Assembly (NCBI GenBank): GCA_965243545.1
Contig: OZ251573.1
Coordinates: 4,464,001 to 4,528,000, forward strand
Length of the DNA stretch: 64,000 bases
DNA from: CATQHW01 sp965243545
GTDB taxonomy: Bacteria > Spirochaetota > Spirochaetia > SZUA-6 > Bin103
Direction of reading: 5' to 3'
The number at the start of each line of letters is the position of its first letter. Positions within the stretch are counted from its first letter, which is position 1. Positions 8,676 through 16,269 of the stretch are shown here, piece by piece. The notes beneath the pieces are model-generated. The model saw nothing but the letters and a program-made list of their open reading frames with translations, was not told the DNA's origin and searched no databases. Position numbers and translations under genes: made by a program.

Positions 8676-10535
8676 CGGGGCGGCGTCCCCGAAGTAGGTG
8701 AGGGCGTGCTCGAAGGCGGCTCTGCCGACCTTGGAGCCGACGATCCGGCCCGGCAGGTCGTCGACCCGCGGGTGAATGCCGCCGTACAGACGGGAGATGG
8801 CCGCCTCGTCCGCGGCGTCGTAATAGGTCGCCCACTGCAGGGTGACCGTCTCGGTCGGCCCGGTCTCGAAGACCAGGAAGCCGTCAGCCGGCGCGGCGAA
8901 CTCGCCCAGGCCGCCGGGGAAGAACTCGCTGCCGGTGAAGCGCGCCATCACCTCCGCGGCGGCGCGGCTGAAGGCGCTGTGCCCGGACACGTACCCGGCG
9001 AACGGCGGCGTGACGAAGGTGTCGCGCTGGTAGGGCAGCCAGTCGGCGGCCGGAATCCAGCCGACGCCGCCGTAGCCGGTCTGCGGGTCCTGCGGCGCGC
9101 CCAGCCACCCGTAGACGGCGACCGAGCCGACGTGCTCGGCAAGGTGGGCGTGGCGCTCGCCGGCCGCCGCCGAGTCGGCGGTGACCACCTCGATCAGTCC
9201 CGGGCGCAACGGCAGGCCGTGTTCGTGATAGGCCGGCAGGTTGGGGTCCGATGACTGGCCGAGCGCCGCCATGTGCCGGATCGCCGTGATCGGCCGCACG
9301 TAGTCGTAGTGCCCCTTGATGCCCCAGGCGCAGATCGCCGCGTCGTGCACGGCGCCGTTGAGGGCCAGGTAGAGCTTCAGGTCCCACTCCAGCGGGTCGA
9401 GCACCGCTCCCACGCCGCCCAGGCGGCGCTCCATGTCCGGATGGTCGGTGACGTAGTTGGCCAGCGTGTTCCAGTGGCCGGGCGGGGTCTCCGAGTCGGG
9501 GCCGTCGGCCCAGAACTCGGCGATGACCCGCGCCCAGTCGCCCCGCTTCACCACGTTGGGCGCGTAGGGCCGGCCGGTCACCGGATTGACGGCGTGGCCG
9601 CGCCCGTCGTTGGCGCCGAGGTGGTTGTTGCCGATGGCGCCCGGCGAGATGTCGATCAGCGCGCCGTCGTCGGGGGTGAGGGTTGCGCCGTAGCGCAGCA
9701 CCTCCGCAAACGCCATCTGGTATTCGCGGGTGCGTCCGCCGCCCAGGTAGGGCGGCGGCCCCGGGTCGAGGTACACGCCGTCATCGATCATGCCGTCCGG
9801 CGACAGGGCGAACGGGGTGACCGCCCCCCAATGCGAGCCGATGAAGCGCTGCACGTTGCCGGGCTGCCGGCGGCCCGCCTGGTCGACGAACAGGCGCAAG
9901 GCCAGCGGCTGCCAGCGGTTGGGATCAAGCACGTCGCCGGCGCCCGAATGGGCCACCACCATCGGCGGGTTGGCCGGGCGGTAGTCGTACTCGAAGGCGT
10001 AGGAGCCGAGCTCGTCGGCGCCGTCGTCGTAGCCGTGCTCGATGATGAAGTTGGCTATGCGGTTGCCGACCGCGGCCGGGCCCGGCCCTTCCGTGCCGAT
10101 GTACGTGGGGTCGTAGCCGAACTCCGCCATCAGGTCATCGAAGGCGGTGAGCGATTCGTAGGCGCCGGGGGAGTCGAGGTACCGGTTGTACAGCACTCCG
10201 TAGGCGGCGTAGCTGATCGCCTCCCGGCGCGCTGCGGCGACTTCGGCGGCCGTCCGTCCCTCCGCGGCCGCGGACTCGCGTTCATCCACCAGCACCGGCC
10301 GGGCCGCGTCGTCGTAGGCGGACCAGGCGTCCCACATGGCGACCGACACGTGGTACAGGTTGCGCGCGTGCACGGGAGGGCGGGCGAAGTCGTGGCGGAT
10401 CGCCTCCAGCAGCGCCTCGTTCCAGCGTCGCGCCACGGAATGCTCCGGTTCCGCAACGGCGGCCGCGGCCGTCAACGCGAACGCGGCGCAGACCGCCGCG
10501 CCGCGGCCGATGATCCGAAGCGGCCGGGCGTCCAT
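8673..10535 (-). CDS. Secreted vanadium-dependent haloperoxidase-like (PAP2 superfamily) protein
   Basis: About 620 residues from the ATG at 10533-10535, which gives a signal peptide (R-rich start, hydrophobic run, AAAAVAEPE cleavage region), so export to the periplasm or beyond is expected. The vanadate/phosphate pocket is visible as YVRPITAIRHM, YVSGHSAFSRAA and, near the C-terminus, GGIHPRVDDLPGRIVG, giving the Arg, Ser-Gly-His and terminal His/Arg ligands. These enzymes oxidise halides with peroxide or act as phosphatases; which applies cannot be read here. A longer frame starts at 10574 but would bury the signal peptide. It is the last gene of a minus-strand run. Confidence 0.85.
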   Translation of the reverse strand: MDARPLRIIGRGAAVCAAFALTAAAAVAEPEHSVARRWNEALLEAIRHDFARPPVHARNLYHVSVAMWDAWSAYDDAARPVLVDERESAAAEGRTAAEVAAARREAISYAAYGVLYNRYLDSPGAYESLTAFDDLMAEFGYDPTYIGTEGPGPAAVGNRIANFIIEHGYDDGADELGSYAFEYDYRPANPPMVVAHSGAGDVLDPNRWQPLALRLFVDQAGRRQPGNVQRFIGSHWGAVTPFALSPDGMIDDGVYLDPGPPPYLGGGRTREYQMAFAEVLRYGATLTPDDGALIDISPGAIGNNHLGANDGRGHAVNPVTGRPYAPNVVKRGDWARVIAEFWADGPDSETPPGHWNTLANYVTDHPDMERRLGGVGAVLDPLEWDLKLYLALNGAVHDAAICAWGIKGHYDYVRPITAIRHMAALGQSSDPNLPAYHEHGLPLRPGLIEVVTADSAAAGERHAHLAEHVGSVAVYGWLGAPQDPQTGYGGVGWIPAADWLPYQRDTFVTPPFAGYVSGHSAFSRAAAEVMARFTGSEFFPGGLGEFAAPADGFLVFETGPTETVTLQWATYYDAADEAAISRLYGGIHPRVDDLPGRIVGSKVGRAAFEHALTYFGDAAP

Positions 10536-10542
10536 CACGGCG

Positions 10543-10559
10543 TCAGATTTACGATCTGA
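10543..10559. promoter_or_regulatory. Operator-like palindrome upstream of the haloperoxidase gene
   Basis: TCAGAT-TTACG-ATCTGA, perfect 6-base arms, lies 8 bases upstream of the preferred start. Its position suits a repressor site, but no regulator is identified. Confidence 0.3.
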
Positions 10560-10596
10560 TCGTAGACCTGTCAAAGGGCCGCCCAGCTCCTCGGCG

Positions 10597-11322
10597 TCAG
10601 GGCGCGGTGCGCCTGCGCCACAGGTCGATCCAGCGGCGTTGGGCGGCGACCCGGACGATGCGGTCCTCCTCCAGCAGGTAGGCGCTCAGCGCGTTGCCGA
10701 ACACGCACCCCGAGTCGAGACCGATCAGCGTGGGGCGGCCGCCGCCGGCCGCGGCGCGCTTGATCAGCAACCCCTGCGGCGCGTCATGGCCGAATATCAG
10801 CGGCCTGCCCGGCGTCAGGCGCCGGTAGTCGAGGTGTTCGTGCCAGCGCGGACCGGTGATGCCGCCGTTCGGTGGCCAGGTGCGGATGGTCAGGAACTGC
10901 TGGCGCGTGGTGCCGGCCAGCCCCCGCTCCGGGTCGATGCCGGCGTGCACCAGCAGGAACTCCGGTTCGTCGACGTAGAGCGGCAGCGCGGCAAGCCACT
11001 CGATCAACTGCTCGCCCTGTCCGGCCAGCGCGAGCAGGGTCCGGTTTCGGTCGCGGTAGGGCGACGCCGGGGCCCGGCCGGCGGCGACCGCGCGGAGTTG
11101 GCGCAGCAGCTCGTCTTCGTGGTTGCCCATCACCATCTCCGCGCCGCTTTCGCGGATGCGGCGCCAGACGCCGAGCGGATCGGGGCCGCGCGTGAAGGCG
11201 TCTCCGGTCAAGAGCAGCCGGTCACGGTCCGGCGCGTAGCCGACCTTGGCCAGCAGCGCTTCGAACTCCGCGCAGCAGCCGTGCACGTCGCCCACCAGGA
11301 TCGTGCGCCCGCGGCGCGGCAT
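10597..11322 (-). CDS. Metallophosphoesterase, ApaH/PrpE-like
   Basis: A 241-residue calcineurin-type phosphoesterase. Metal-ligand motifs appear in order: GDVHGCCAEFE (near residue 12), LTGDAFTRGPD, MGNHEDE, LVHAGIDPE and IFGHDAP, closing with LDSGCVFGNALSAY. This pattern is that of symmetrical diadenosine tetraphosphatases and PPP-type Ser/Thr phosphatases, so the substrate is either Ap4A-like nucleotides or phosphoproteins. It sits between the MetE-like and haloperoxidase genes on the same strand with gaps of 33 and 61 bases, consistent with one transcript. Confidence 0.88.
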   Translation of the reverse strand: MPRRGRTILVGDVHGCCAEFEALLAKVGYAPDRDRLLLTGDAFTRGPDPLGVWRRIRESGAEMVMGNHEDELLRQLRAVAAGRAPASPYRDRNRTLLALAGQGEQLIEWLAALPLYVDEPEFLLVHAGIDPERGLAGTTRQQFLTIRTWPPNGGITGPRWHEHLDYRRLTPGRPLIFGHDAPQGLLIKRAAAGGGRPTLIGLDSGCVFGNALSAYLLEEDRIVRVAAQRRWIDLWRRRTAP

Positions 11323-11355
11323 CGGCGGCTCAGTCGGCGCTGCGGGCGGCCGCGC

Positions 11356-12417
11356 CTACGTCTCCGCCCGCAGCATCTCCGCGGCCCGCTGCATGTTGCC
11401 GAGCTTCCAGTAGATCTCGTCGAGCGGGATGTCGAAGTAGGTGCCGGGTGAGAATCCGCAGTCGGGGTGCAGCGCCGTCCGCTCCGGGCCGACGATCTTT
11501 GCCGCCTCCCGCGCGCGGTCGGCGATCTGTTCCGGGGTGTCGATCTCGAAGGTCTTGGACGCCACGCACCCGCAGCCCACGTCCATGCGCTCCGGCAGGC
11601 CGCGCAACAGCTCGCGGTCGTAGTCGTCGAACTGCAGCATCTCGAACATCGGCATGTCGATGCGCAGGCGTTCGAACCCCGGCAGCATGGTGTCGTAGCG
11701 GGGCGTCCGGTCCGGGCCGACGTGGCGTTTGCCGCACAGGTGCAGGGAGGTGTAGATGCCGTCGATGCCGTCCACCACGCGGTTGAGGGTGTCGACCGAG
11801 TCGAACAGCGCGTCGCGGTAGGCGGCCGACTCCGGCTCCTCCGCGTGGACGCCGCCGATGCCGGTGTCGTCGAACTGCACGTAGCGGACGCCGGCGTCGC
11901 GCAGCAGCTCCACTTCGCGCCGGATGATCGGTACCATCGTCTCTATGAACTCCCGCTCCGAGCAGTGCGGCGGCGACTTGACCGGGTCCCACAGGAAGCT
12001 GGCGGTCAAGTGCGGCGTCGGCAGCGCCACCCGCACCTCCTTGCTGGTGTGGCGGCGCAGCTTGACCGCCTCTTCCGCGAACAGCCCTTCGCGCGTGGGG
12101 GCGACCGGGCCGATCACGGCGTAGCCGACGCGCGCGTCGTGCCGGAACGAGTCGAGCGGCACCTTGAACTGCTCGACGCCGGTGAGCATCTCGGCGATGA
12201 CGCCGACGTAGGACTTGCGCCGCCACTCGCCGTCGGAGATGACGTCGATGCCGGAAGCCTCCTGCAGCGCGGCCACGTACGGGATCGACCGGTCCATCAG
12301 GTCGAGCAGGTCACCCTCGCCGGCGCCGTCGACGAGGTGGCGGTCGACCCGGTCGCGAAAGAACTTCGGACGCGGCATGGAGCCGACCACGGTGGTCAGG
12401 AACGGTTTGTCGAGCAT
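11356..12417 (-). CDS. Cobalamin-independent methionine synthase (MetE C-terminal) family protein
   Basis: A 353-residue single-domain protein with the MetE C-terminal barrel: TTVVGSMPRP at the N-terminus, DGEWRRKSY, YVQFDDTGIGG, then zinc-ligand motifs LHLCGKR (near residue 237) and HPDCGFSPGT near the C-terminus. True MetE is about 750 residues with two barrels; this short form belongs to the archaeal-type/UROD-like group whose methyl donor is often unknown. Methyl transfer to a thiol is likely. The start ATG (12415-12417) is 10 bases past the stop of the beta-propeller gene, so they are probably co-transcribed. Confidence 0.85.
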   Translation of the reverse strand: MLDKPFLTTVVGSMPRPKFFRDRVDRHLVDGAGEGDLLDLMDRSIPYVAALQEASGIDVISDGEWRRKSYVGVIAEMLTGVEQFKVPLDSFRHDARVGYAVIGPVAPTREGLFAEEAVKLRRHTSKEVRVALPTPHLTASFLWDPVKSPPHCSEREFIETMVPIIRREVELLRDAGVRYVQFDDTGIGGVHAEEPESAAYRDALFDSVDTLNRVVDGIDGIYTSLHLCGKRHVGPDRTPRYDTMLPGFERLRIDMPMFEMLQFDDYDRELLRGLPERMDVGCGCVASKTFEIDTPEQIADRAREAAKIVGPERTALHPDCGFSPGTYFDIPLDEIYWKLGNMQRAAEMLRAET

Positions 12418-12427
12418 AGACGCCAGT

Positions 12428-13510
12428 CTACCGGTTTGCCGCGCCGGGCGCAGCGCCGTCCGGCCGATTCACGGCGGCCGCGATCCGCCACACGCCGCGC
12501 GCGTTGGCGGCGGCGCCGTCGCACGCCTCGTACACCATCCCGTAGTCCGGCGCATCGGTCCCCTGCGCCGGCAACGGCAGCACGCACGGTTCGGACGCCT
12601 TGGCGCGATCCCAGACGCCGCCCGGCGAGATCACCGGCTCCGGTTGCCGGTCCCACGCCAAGCCGTCGGCGGACGTGGCGGTCACCAGATGCTGGCCGCC
12701 GCCGTACAGCGGCAAACGCGCCTCCGCGTTGGCGACCAGGTACATCCGGTAGCGTCCGTCGGGAAGCAGCAGCAGGTCGGGCGCGAACGTGCTGGCGTCG
12801 CCCGGCAGCCGGGGTCCCGGCTCCATCTCAAACGTCATGCCGTCCGCGGAGACGGCGCTGACGATGCCGATGCCGCGTTGCGTCAGGTACATGCGCAGCC
12901 GGCCGCCGCCCAGAAAGACGATGCGCGGCGCCATGATGTTGGCGCCCGGCGCGCGCAGGCGGTCTCCCGGCTCCACCTGCCAGGCGAGTCCGTCGTCGCT
13001 GACCGCGCTACGGATCGAGTTCTGCACGTCCTGCGTTCCGGGGCAGCACTCGAAGTACATGCGCAGCCGGCCGCTGCCGTCCGCCGCCGGGCCGACCTCG
13101 GAGGAGACGACCCGGAAGTCGCCGGCGCCGCCGGCGGCCGGGGACAGGCGCACGCCCGGCTCCGGGGTCCAGCTCACTCCGTCGGTCGACCGCGCGCTGA
13201 GGATGCGGGTGGTCGCGCCGCCGTAGTCGTTGGCGCCGGCCGGGTGGCCGGGTCGCGGCAGAATCTGGGTGTAGTACATCCGCAAGGCGCCGTCGGCCAG
13301 CCGCACCACGCGCGGGCTGACCGAACCGCACAGACCGGAGCGTTTCGCCTCCTGCGGCCAGCGCGCGTCCGGCGCGGGGTTTCGGTCGCCGTCCGGCGGC
13401 GCGTCGATGGCCGGTTCCGGCTGCTTGGTCCAGGCCGCGCCCGCTTCGGGATCGCGTCCTGCGCAGTGCACGTCCGGCGACGGGCCCGCGGAGCGTGTCA
13501 GGTCGATCAT
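12428..13510 (-). CDS. Beta-propeller protein resembling GH32/GH43 glycosidases
   Basis: The start is taken as the ATG at 13508-13510, giving 360 residues; the frame is open further upstream, but that part is unlike protein. At least four repeats of about 60 residues have the pattern S-x-D-G-x-x-W-x-x-E-P-G-x-R-L (for example STDGVSWTPEPGVRL and SDDGLAWQVEPGDRL) preceded by R-M-Y strands (LRMYYTQ, LRMYFE, LRMYLTQ, YRMYLVA), as in five-bladed propellers. No signal peptide is visible. Catalytic acids could not be assigned, so sugar hydrolysis is possible but unproven. Confidence 0.7.
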   Translation of the reverse strand: MIDLTRSAGPSPDVHCAGRDPEAGAAWTKQPEPAIDAPPDGDRNPAPDARWPQEAKRSGLCGSVSPRVVRLADGALRMYYTQILPRPGHPAGANDYGGATTRILSARSTDGVSWTPEPGVRLSPAAGGAGDFRVVSSEVGPAADGSGRLRMYFECCPGTQDVQNSIRSAVSDDGLAWQVEPGDRLRAPGANIMAPRIVFLGGGRLRMYLTQRGIGIVSAVSADGMTFEMEPGPRLPGDASTFAPDLLLLPDGRYRMYLVANAEARLPLYGGGQHLVTATSADGLAWDRQPEPVISPGGVWDRAKASEPCVLPLPAQGTDAPDYGMVYEACDGAAANARGVWRIAAAVNRPDGAAPGAANR

Positions 13511-13547
13511 GGGCTCATGGTACCGTATCGGGGTGGCGCGTGTTACC

Positions 13548-13584
13548 GGACGGGGTGGCGCGCCCATTCGTACCCACCCCGTCC
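13548..13584. repeat. 11-bp perfect inverted repeat between propeller and NHLP genes
   Basis: GGACGGGGTGG (13548-13558) and CCACCCCGTCC (13574-13584) face each other across 15 bases, upstream of the beta-propeller gene. It could be an operator or a weak terminator; there is no U-tract. Confidence 0.4.
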
Positions 13585-13602
13585 GCTGGCGGCTCGTACC
13601 GG

Positions 13603-13630
13603 AAAAAGGCGGCAGGCCGGTGCCTGCCGC
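13603..13630 (-). terminator. Rho-independent terminator after the first NHLP gene
   Basis: On the minus strand GCGGCAGG-CACCGG-CCTGCCGC (8-bp stem, 6-base loop) is followed by CTTTTT. It lies 27 bases after the stop of the NHLP precursor gene, so the precursor mRNA ends here. Confidence 0.75.
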
Positions 13631-13656
13631 ACGTCGACTCCCGGTAGCCGGGGACG

Positions 13657-14022
13657 TCAGTCCTGGTAAATCGCCAGCCCGTGCGGACCGGTTGTCCGAT
13701 CGGTGGAATGGTCGTCCCAGAAGGTCAGGTCGTTGTCCACGCGAACCCACCCCCCGTTATGCCGCTTGTAGACGGTGCCGCCGGCCGCCTGCTCCATCTC
13801 GGTCTCGCTCAGCGCCGCGGACGGCGGCAGCACCAAGTGGCTGGTGTCCGGCTGCTCCTCGTGCACCTTGACCGTGAAGCCGTCGGGAATCGCAAGCCCC
13901 AGCTCGTCCTTGATCGCAGCCTTCGGGTCGGCGACCAACTGCTCGCGGAACGCCGCGTCCGCGGTCGCCTTCTCCACCAAGTGCTCACGCAGTTCGCCGA
14001 CTGTCGGTGGTTCATTGTTCAT
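13657..14022 (-). CDS. NHLP-family RiPP precursor peptide, copy 1
   Basis: This 121-residue protein has the nitrile-hydratase-like leader: ELREHLVEKATADAAFREQL, DPKAAIKDELGL, DGFTVKVHEE and SETEMEQAAGG. The double glycine near residue 82 is the usual leader-peptidase site. The predicted core of about 39 residues begins TVYKRHNGGWVRVDNDLTFW and has no cysteine. AGGAGG at 14029-14034 is 6 bases before the ATG. It has its own promoter and a terminator. The paralogue at 14143-14496 has the same leader and core motif GGWxRxDNDLTFWDDH. No maturation enzyme or exporter is visible in the window. Confidence 0.88.
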   Translation of the reverse strand: MNNEPPTVGELREHLVEKATADAAFREQLVADPKAAIKDELGLAIPDGFTVKVHEEQPDTSHLVLPPSAALSETEMEQAAGGTVYKRHNGGWVRVDNDLTFWDDHSTDRTTGPHGLAIYQD

Positions 14023-14058
14023 GTTGCGCCTCCTGCTCCAAACTCTGTCTCACCGGAT

Positions 14059-14087
14059 AACGTACCGGCGCCGCCTGGGCGCGTCAA
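14059..14087 (-). promoter_or_regulatory. Promoter of NHLP copy 1
   Basis: TTGACG (14082-14087), 17-base spacer, TACGTT (14059-14064) on the minus strand, leaving a leader of about 30 bases with a strong AGGAGG. Both boxes and the spacer are conserved at NHLP copy 2. CCGGATAA (14053-14060) and TTATCCGG (14110-14117) form an inverted pair flanking it. Confidence 0.65.
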
Positions 14088-14142
14088 TCGGCGCGCCCAG
14101 GAAATCATCTTATCCGGCATTTCCGTGGGCGCGCCGTGGCCG

Positions 14143-14496
14143 TCACTCCAGGTAGGTCGCGCCACCCGGCGCGTGATCGTCCCAGAAGGTCAGGTCGTTG
14201 TCGATGCGCATCCAGCCTCCGGGATGCCGCGACGACCGTGCGTAGATCTTGCCGCCGGCCGCCTGCTCCAGCTCGCCCTCGCCGAGCGCCCCGGTCGGCG
14301 CCAGCACCACGTGACTGGTGTCCGGCTGATCCTCATGCACCTTGATCGTGAAGCCGTCGGGAACCGCAATCCCCAATTCATCCTTGATCGCCGCCTTTGG
14401 GTCGGCGATCAGCTGTTCCCGGAACGCCGGGTCGGAGTTCGCCTTCTCGGTCAGGTGCTTACGCAGCTCGCCGATAGTCCGTGATTCGTTGTCCAT
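14143..14496 (-). CDS. NHLP-family RiPP precursor peptide, copy 2
   Basis: 117 residues, parallel to copy 1: ELRKHLTEKANSDPAFREQL, DPKAAIKDELGI, DGFTIKVHED and GEGELEQAAGG. The core after Gly-Gly is about 35 residues, begins KIYARSSRHPGGWMRIDNDL and keeps the FWDDH motif before diverging (APGGATYLE against STDRTTGPHGLAIYQD). GGAGG (14503-14507) precedes the ATG at 14494-14496. A TTGACC-N17-TACGTT promoter lies at 14533-14561. Conserved upstream DNA shows that gene plus promoter were duplicated as a unit. The leader family is well known; the core type is not one I recognise. Confidence 0.88.
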   Translation of the reverse strand: MDNESRTIGELRKHLTEKANSDPAFREQLIADPKAAIKDELGIAVPDGFTIKVHEDQPDTSHVVLAPTGALGEGELEQAAGGKIYARSSRHPGGWMRIDNDLTFWDDHAPGGATYLE

Positions 14497-14532
14497 GTTA
14501 CGCCTCCACTCAAGACTAAGTTTCTGCCGAGT

Positions 14533-14561
14533 AACGTAGCGGCGCCGCCAGGGCGGGTCAA
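14533..14561 (-). promoter_or_regulatory. Promoter of NHLP copy 2
   Basis: TTGACC (14556-14561), 17 bases, TACGTT (14533-14538), minus strand. It matches the copy 1 promoter in boxes, spacing and most spacer bases. A CTTATCCGG..TTTCCGTG element upstream (14583-14602) is also shared with copy 1. Confidence 0.65.
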
Positions 14562-14639
14562 TCGGGTTCCCGGTAAAATCGTCTTATCCGGTTTTTCCGT
14601 GACAGCATAGCCTGGAGGTATGGTACGCGGAGATCGTCG

Positions 14640-15374
14640 TCACGGCGCCAGCGGCTTGAAGTCGTCGCCGCTCATCGGCTCATGGTCCTGCAACCGCCCC
14701 TGCATCTCGATCAACACGCGATGGTTCCAGGGCGCCGGCGACGGGTTGACTCGAACGACGTTCGCCCGGTATTCGGTGGCCATGGCTGCGTCAAGAACGC
14801 CCACGAAATAGTCCGGCGACCATCCGATCATGCCGCCGTCGTTCGTCCGGATCTGTATTGCCAGATCGGTCGCCGGATTATTGTGATCCGGGATCAAGGA
14901 AAGCTGCTCTCCCGGTCGCAGGCGCTCGATACGCTCCCGGCCCTTCATGTCGACGTGCCGTGATCCATGTAGAAAAAACCGCCACAGGAAGCGTCCGTCG
15001 GCATCCGGTTCAATCTTCGGGAACACCTCGTAGGAATCGGTTTGACGGCGCCCGCCGTTGGCCGAGAGGATCGCGATGGGATCGGCGTTGTCCCGAAGCC
15101 CGAGGTTGCGCACGTAGTCGAGGAAATCCGGCCGCTTACGACTCATCACGCGGTTCCGAAAGATCGGAAACAGTTCCGGCGACGGGTAGTCGCCGTGCAG
15201 ATCGGGAAACTCCAACAACCCAGGGAATCCGACCTGCCGCTCCGCGCGCTCCGCACCGCCGACGTAGCGAAAGCGATACAAGGGCTTGCCGACGTCGGCA
15301 TCCAGACGGCCGACCGGAAACCAGTGACGGCTCCGAACATCCTGCCAAGCCAGAAACAACGTCCGTTCACTCAT
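14640..15374 (-). CDS. HIRAN-like domain protein paired with a HipA-like kinase
   Basis: 244 residues. The N-terminal half (LFLAWQDVRSRHWFPVGRL, YRFRYVGG) resembles the N-terminal barrel of HipA-type toxins. The C-terminal half (PATDLAIQIRTNDGGMIGWS, YFVGVLDAA, RVLIEMQG) looks like a HIRAN fold, a small beta-barrel associated with DNA-end or lesion recognition. The ATG (15372-15374) overlaps the stop of the kinase gene by 8 bases, indicating translational coupling. It may be the regulatory or targeting partner of the kinase, like the split HipS/HipT arrangement. That role is inferred, not shown. Confidence 0.6.
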   Translation of the reverse strand: MSERTLFLAWQDVRSRHWFPVGRLDADVGKPLYRFRYVGGAERAERQVGFPGLLEFPDLHGDYPSPELFPIFRNRVMSRKRPDFLDYVRNLGLRDNADPIAILSANGGRRQTDSYEVFPKIEPDADGRFLWRFFLHGSRHVDMKGRERIERLRPGEQLSLIPDHNNPATDLAIQIRTNDGGMIGWSPDYFVGVLDAAMATEYRANVVRVNPSPAPWNHRVLIEMQGRLQDHEPMSGDDFKPLAP

Positions 15375-16269
15375 CGCAGAGCCTCCTCAACTGATCGTGA
15401 CCGTAGGTGATCATCTCGACCGCAAACGCTCTCTGGGACGGAGACATCCAATCGTCGGGCACCCGACGCACTACGTCAAGCGCCGCCTTCCGGTCCAATC
15501 TCTTAGTCTTCTGCAGCGCGGGAAGGAATAGGGCGGGAAAGCGCTGTGCGGCGCATCGTATCAGTTGTAGCGGACTCGGTCCATAGCGCGCTTCAGCGGA
15601 CCAGAAGACGCCCCCTCGTCCCTTTTCTACGTAGCTGCCGACTCTGTTTTCCGCGAGTCTTCGATTCCGTTTCTCGGCCGGGATCTCCCGGCCTAACGAC
15701 GACGCATGGTCGAACGATGGTGCTACGGCATAACTCCAATGGTCGCCGTCGCGCTTCCGCAGTATACCCCAGTTCTCATGGTGCCGATCCGTGTTGCCGA
15801 TCAACGCATCCAGAATCAAGTATTCCGCAAAACGGTGCTTCGCCTGACGCGCCTCAGTATCGGCAAGGACGCGGTCAAATACTGCGAAAATGTTCTCGAT
15901 CGTGTGGTGCGACCATTTGAATTTCCTTTCGGCATCGTAACCGGATATAGTGTCCGTCAGCAGCTCATTGCCATGCATCATATCCTGCAGGCCGGTCACG
16001 AAGGAAAGGGTTGCCGATCCGCGGCGTCCGCCATAGAGTGCCAACTCTACCTGTGCGCAAGGAATGTCCAGTAGGGTAGCGACCTCAGCCGCGATCTTCT
16101 CGGCCCAGTGTTCGCCGGAATTGGGTCGGGGGTACTTGAAGAGCCACTCCGCTTCTTGCGACGGATCGCGATACCAGAATTTGCCCTTTGTCCCCATTTC
16201 TTCGCTGCTCAGGACCCACTCCGGGCTGACTTCGATGACGGGATATGGCGGACATGGCTTAAGCGGCAT
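15367..16269 (-). CDS. HipA-like Ser/Thr kinase (catalytic part only)
   Basis: 300 residues carrying the HipA C-terminal kinase core: WLFKYPRPNSGEHWAEKIAA with the ATP-site lysine near residue 44, the catalytic loop LIGNTDRHHENWGI near residue 157, and a metal-binding PSFDHASSLG. The N-terminal subdomain of full HipA is missing and may be supplied by the next gene. HipA-type toxins phosphorylate translation factors or tRNA synthetases and cause growth arrest. There is no HipB-type HTH antitoxin beside it. Its ATG lies inside the end of hsdR (11-base overlap), tying it to the restriction operon. Confidence 0.8.
   Translation of the reverse strand: MPLKPCPPYPVIEVSPEWVLSSEEMGTKGKFWYRDPSQEAEWLFKYPRPNSGEHWAEKIAAEVATLLDIPCAQVELALYGGRRGSATLSFVTGLQDMMHGNELLTDTISGYDAERKFKWSHHTIENIFAVFDRVLADTEARQAKHRFAEYLILDALIGNTDRHHENWGILRKRDGDHWSYAVAPSFDHASSLGREIPAEKRNRRLAENRVGSYVEKGRGGVFWSAEARYGPSPLQLIRCAAQRFPALFLPALQKTKRLDRKAALDVVRRVPDDWMSPSQRAFAVEMITYGHDQLRRLCDE

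Noticed and set aside
5672..8701. A 1009-codon plus-strand open frame across the Fic and YcaQ-like region
   Set aside because: It is antisense to the well-supported Fic gene, and its translation is Arg/Pro/Ala/Gly-rich with no motifs. Long false frames are expected at this GC content.
12428..13750. Longer form of the beta-propeller gene starting near 13750
   Set aside because: The extra 80 residues are Arg/Gly/Pro-rich, run across the NHLP terminator and the end of the NHLP gene, and have no protein-like pattern. The ATG at 13510 is preferred.
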